Shown here: positions 61,860 through 64,000 of the stretch, piece after piece
Numbering within the stretch: position 1 is the stretch's first letter
How the letters are laid out: every line of letters begins with the position of its first letter
Assembly: GCA_015069205.1 (NCBI GenBank)
Contig: SVIZ01000011.1
Span: forward strand, 19,257-83,256
Source: Oscillospiraceae bacterium
GTDB lineage: Bacteria > Bacillota > Clostridia > Saccharofermentanales > Saccharofermentanaceae
DNA: 64,000 nucleotides
Reading direction: 5' to 3'
Notes under the pieces: model-generated
Databases searched by the model: none
What the model was told of the DNA's origin: nothing
Seen by the model: only the letters and a program-made list of their open reading frames with translations
Program-made: the position numbers and the translations under genes

Positions 61860-62226
61860 GCTCAGCTACATCGTAACCGTTGTCTTTCAAAGCATTTATT
61901 GCCTTGTCGAAGTTTTCTTCCTTAACGAAAATATAGTCGGTGTTATATGTCGACACCGCGAAAATGCCGACCTTGTTTTCCGCGAGGATGGCCGATATCT
62001 TCGACAGGATCCCGATAAGCGAGAAGTCAAGAACGCCTTCTATCCTGAAGCCTTTCCAGCCGTCATCTCTTACGAGCGTTTTCTCGGGCACGTCTTCGGT
62101 CTTGCAGACGAGAGATATCTCTTCATCTGTTTTTGCAGTGAAGCAAAAATCAGCGTCCGACGGCAGATCGCCGACTGACATGAGTTTGCAAACCGTAAAG
62201 TTGTAGGGTAGGGTTTTAAGTTCCAT
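61846..62226 (-). CDS. ACT domain protein
   Basis: Small protein of 126 residues. The C-terminal half (about 60-126) is an ACT domain, with IEGVLDFSLIGILSKISAILAENKVGIFAVSTYNTDYIFVKEEN as the beta-alpha-beta core (in two stretches). The N-terminal half matches ACT_7-like proteins (MELKTLPYNFTVCKL). Such proteins sense small ligands, possibly amino acids; no partner is evident. It has a weak ribosome site and overlaps a small ORF upstream that has a strong one. It overlaps the end of the GGDEF-EAL gene by 14 bases on the opposite strand. Confidence 0.85.
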   Translation of the reverse strand: MELKTLPYNFTVCKLMSVGDLPSDADFCFTAKTDEEISLVCKTEDVPEKTLVRDDGWKGFRIEGVLDFSLIGILSKISAILAENKVGIFAVSTYNTDYIFVKEENFDKAINALKDNGYDVAELTFS

Positions 62227-62290
62227 ATGAATTGATGTTCCTTCTGATAAATGACATTCCCGGTGACTTAAGGTATTCGAGTCTTGTCAT
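62216..62290 (-). CDS. Small ORF of 24 residues upstream of ACT gene
   Basis: An ATG at 62290 with GGAGGAT just upstream opens 24 codons, starting MTRLEYLKSP and ending INSYGT, with a TAA at 62216-62218. The stop lies eight bases inside the ACT gene, in another frame. The ACT start itself has no strong ribosome site, so the small ORF may deliver ribosomes to it. It could be a leader peptide with regulatory role. Confidence 0.5.
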   Translation of the reverse strand: MTRLEYLKSPGMSFIRRNINSYGT

Positions 62291-62388
62291 ATTATCCTCC
62301 ATAGAAAGTAAAGTACTGACTCCGATTATAACAAACACTCATGTTAAAATATTAAGTGAATTAAAAATTCCTGAGGGGGTAAAGGAAT

Positions 62389-63246
62389 ATGCGTTCTCAT
62401 CGCCGTCTGTTTGGAGCACTGCAGATAATCACACCTATCCTGGTTTTTCACGCGCTGCTTATTTTCGCTGTCTTTAAACTCATTGACAGCACAAACAATG
62501 AATATATTCCTCAAACTGATTCGATATATGCTTATACATATAAATTTTCATATGAATACTCCGGTAATAAATGGGACAGAATACGTTCGGAATACCTGGC
62601 TGCAAGTCACATAGTTCCTGAAGATGTGACCAGAGGAATTACATTCGATGACATTCCCGACATAAGCACCTGGGACGGTGTAAAAAAGATCTATGTCCGT
62701 AATGATGTTGCAATCGCAGAGAAAAGCAGCCTAAAACGTGAAGGTGAAGTGTTCAACATAGCGGTGCCTGCTGATACCATAGTCCATTACAACTACTACA
62801 CGCGAATGTTAGAAGAATTCGGCTACCAATCCCGCTACTCCGATATTCCTGTACTTGATGTTTACAAGTACGAATATATTGTTTTCAATTACGACGGACT
62901 GAGATACGAGAATGTTTATGCCGAGCCGGATCTATATCTTTACTACGAATACGATCCTTCCACATGGGATCAGTTCCGCATGGACCTTGATGCATATTAC
63001 GAAGACAAGACGGATGAACCGTATCCCCACATACTCATCTCTGTTGATGGTGATTCAGCCGCAATCCAACAGAAGCTTGTAAGGGAGTACCCCGCTTCAT
63101 GTTATGTGTCCAAAGAATTCACTTCCACCTGGAAGACTTACCGCAGAAATAAGCTGATTATCACGCTTGTAATAGCGCTTGTTTTGACTGTCGCTGCGGT
63201 CATTGCGCTAGAGAAACTCTTTTCAAAACTTAAGAAGCGTATATAA
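62389..63246 (+). CDS. Membrane protein with outside domain, unknown
   Basis: Protein of 285 residues that I do not recognise. One helix at the N-terminus (about 10-32) and one near the C-terminus (about 255-278) flank an outside domain of about 220 residues rich in Tyr, Asp and Glu, without known motif. The short cytoplasmic tail is basic (KLFSKLKKRI). The start has GGGGG and AAGGA upstream. It is followed after 27 bases by a lipoprotein gene, and the two are probably cotranscribed. Confidence 0.7.
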   Translation: MRSHRRLFGALQIITPILVFHALLIFAVFKLIDSTNNEYIPQTDSIYAYTYKFSYEYSGNKWDRIRSEYLAASHIVPEDVTRGITFDDIPDISTWDGVKKIYVRNDVAIAEKSSLKREGEVFNIAVPADTIVHYNYYTRMLEEFGYQSRYSDIPVLDVYKYEYIVFNYDGLRYENVYAEPDLYLYYEYDPSTWDQFRMDLDAYYEDKTDEPYPHILISVDGDSAAIQQKLVREYPASCYVSKEFTSTWKTYRRNKLIITLVIALVLTVAAVIALEKLFSKLKKRI

Positions 63247-63273
63247 TAGTCCAATCAAAAACGCGGAGTTAAC

Positions 63274-63753
63274 ATGAAAAAAGTAATAGCAGCAACATTA
63301 ACGGCAGCGTTGCTTCTCACGGCGGCGTCATGCGGAAGCAAGCCTCAGGAGACATCTGAGATAACGGCAGCAACTACTGTGGTTGTTGAGACAGAGACAT
63401 CGGCAACCGAAGCGCCTTCAGAGACAACTGCTGAAGAGACCAAGGCACCTGTAGAGATACCCGCCTGGGAAGGCTCATGGCAGGCAACTGATACCGAAGA
63501 ACATTTCGAGATCAGCAGTGTCACTTCTGACGGATTCAAGGTAGTCTTCTGGCACTATGAGGAAGGCCAGATCGAAGAATTCATTTACAAGATGGAATTC
63601 GATAACGAAGACAGAACGATAGCTTCCGAGATCGGCACAGGCAAAGACCACGGCGGCTGGGAATACACATTCAATCTCAACGGCGACACCATCCTGGTCC
63701 AGTCCAAACTTCCGGACCAGACGTTCCTTCGAACAGAAGCTGCTGAGACATAA
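63274..63753 (+). CDS. Small lipoprotein, unknown
   Basis: Protein of 159 residues. The signal peptide ends at the lipobox LTAASC (Cys20). A Thr/Glu/Ala-rich linker follows (about 25-65), then a compact domain (about 65-155) with WEGSWQATDTEEHFEI, FKVVFWHYEEGQIEE and DHGGWEYTFNLNGDTILVQ, which reads like a beta-barrel or lipocalin-type domain. The start has GGAG. No function is known. Confidence 0.72.
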   Translation: MKKVIAATLTAALLLTAASCGSKPQETSEITAATTVVVETETSATEAPSETTAEETKAPVEIPAWEGSWQATDTEEHFEISSVTSDGFKVVFWHYEEGQIEEFIYKMEFDNEDRTIASEIGTGKDHGGWEYTFNLNGDTILVQSKLPDQTFLRTEAAET

Positions 63754-63802
63754 AAACAGAATCTCTCCGAACGGGATTATTCACGAGAAAAACTATGTAC
63801 GT

Positions 63803-63908
63803 ATTTCATACAGTAATTAAGATGCTTTACTGTACGATTTACGTACTTCTGCCCGAAAATACCTATTTCGTACAGTAATCATGAAGTTTTACTGTACGTT
63901 TTACGTAC
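63803..63908. repeat. Tandem 62-bp repeat with internal palindromes (element F)
   Basis: Two copies of a 44-base unit (63803-63846 and 63865-63908) are identical at 38 of 44 positions and start 62 bases apart. Each has TACAGTAAT followed by TTTACTGTACG (a hairpin) and ends in TTTACGTAC. The word GTAC appears six times in the region. It lies after the last lipoprotein gene; 63909-64000 shows nothing else recognisable. Confidence 0.8.
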
Positions 63909-64000
63909 GCATATTCATCAGTCTGAAGTGGTAACGTAAAAGTAGACACGGGACAAAATATCGTATACACCTTATTGGGATAAATATATTCAAAGAGCCA

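Noticed and set aside
61846..62226. Glycine cleavage or homoserine-type regulatory ACT protein
   Set aside because: Only a single C-terminal ACT domain with the ACT_7-like N-terminus is visible; no enzyme domain or partner gene supports a specific pathway.
1..64000. tRNA, rRNA, insertion sequence, prophage or integrative element
   Set aside because: No cloverleaf, ribosomal sequence, transposase, integrase or phage structural gene could be recognised on either strand.

Overview
The window looks like a chromosomal segment of a fermentative Gram-positive (Bacillota, Clostridia-type) bacterium, probably gut or rumen associated. That is inferred from strong AGGAGG ribosome sites, ATG/GTG/TTG starts, lipoproteins with Thr/Glu/Pro-rich linkers after the lipobox, a GH10 xylanase, an arabinose/pentose uptake locus, an Lsa-type ABC-F gene and YesM/YesN-type signalling. 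I see no rRNA, tRNA, insertion sequence, phage gene or CRISPR array. Only the 5' leader of the first gene is cut by a window edge.

Layout. 1-13 kb: MgtE Mg2+ transporter behind a leader terminator, a GNAT, a TSCPD protein, a lipoprotein, a PlsC/DAG-kinase lipid pair, a GH10 xylanase lipoprotein, a CPBP protease with an HTH-membrane regulator, a polysaccharide deacetylase, and a hydrolase-LytTR-DUF3021 operon. 13-18 kb: tautomerase, nitroreductase and a MoxR/DUF58/transglutaminase operon. 18.5-31.3 kb: pentose region, with AraD, FGGY kinase, two permeases, ATPase and sugar-binding lipoprotein (YtfQRT/YjfF type), a divergent GntR/AraR-like regulator, and a three-gene sensing operon (response regulator, YesM-like kinase, binding protein). 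31.5-44.1 kb: surface glycan region with PssD/PssE, GT2, methyltransferases, pyruvyl transferase, flippase, a ferredoxin-FrhB-hexapeptide fusion, and an epimerase/acyl-carrier-protein/adenylation trio; an MFS pump sits inside it in the opposite direction. 44-64 kb: PutP-type symporter, MBL hydrolase, a second HTH-membrane regulator, GGDEF protein, SDR, macrodomain, CorA, methyltransferase, a LuxE-LuxC pair, a zinc-ribbon membrane protein, an ABC-F gene with an attenuator leader, small membrane proteins, GNAT, a GGDEF-EAL protein, an ACT protein and two envelope proteins.

How the genes connect. The xylanase would release xylo/arabino-oligosaccharides outside the cell. The ABC system with kinase and epimerase would import a pentose (probably L-arabinose) and feed it into the pentose phosphate pathway, under GntR and three-component control. 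No isomerase (araA) is visible. The glycan region has transferases, modification enzymes and a flippase, but no initiating sugar-phosphate transferase or polymerase.

The least ordinary signals are non-coding: (i) intergenic arrays of short palindromes, three of which share an AATTGCA core with 26-28 bp spacing, one inverted pair being 62/64 identical across 23.6 kb; (ii) a conserved operator-like block upstream of both HTH-membrane paralogues; (iii) helically phased GTGAA repeats upstream of an ABC-F promoter that drives a 6-codon leader peptide and attenuator; and (iv) small coupled ORFs missed by normal length cut-offs.
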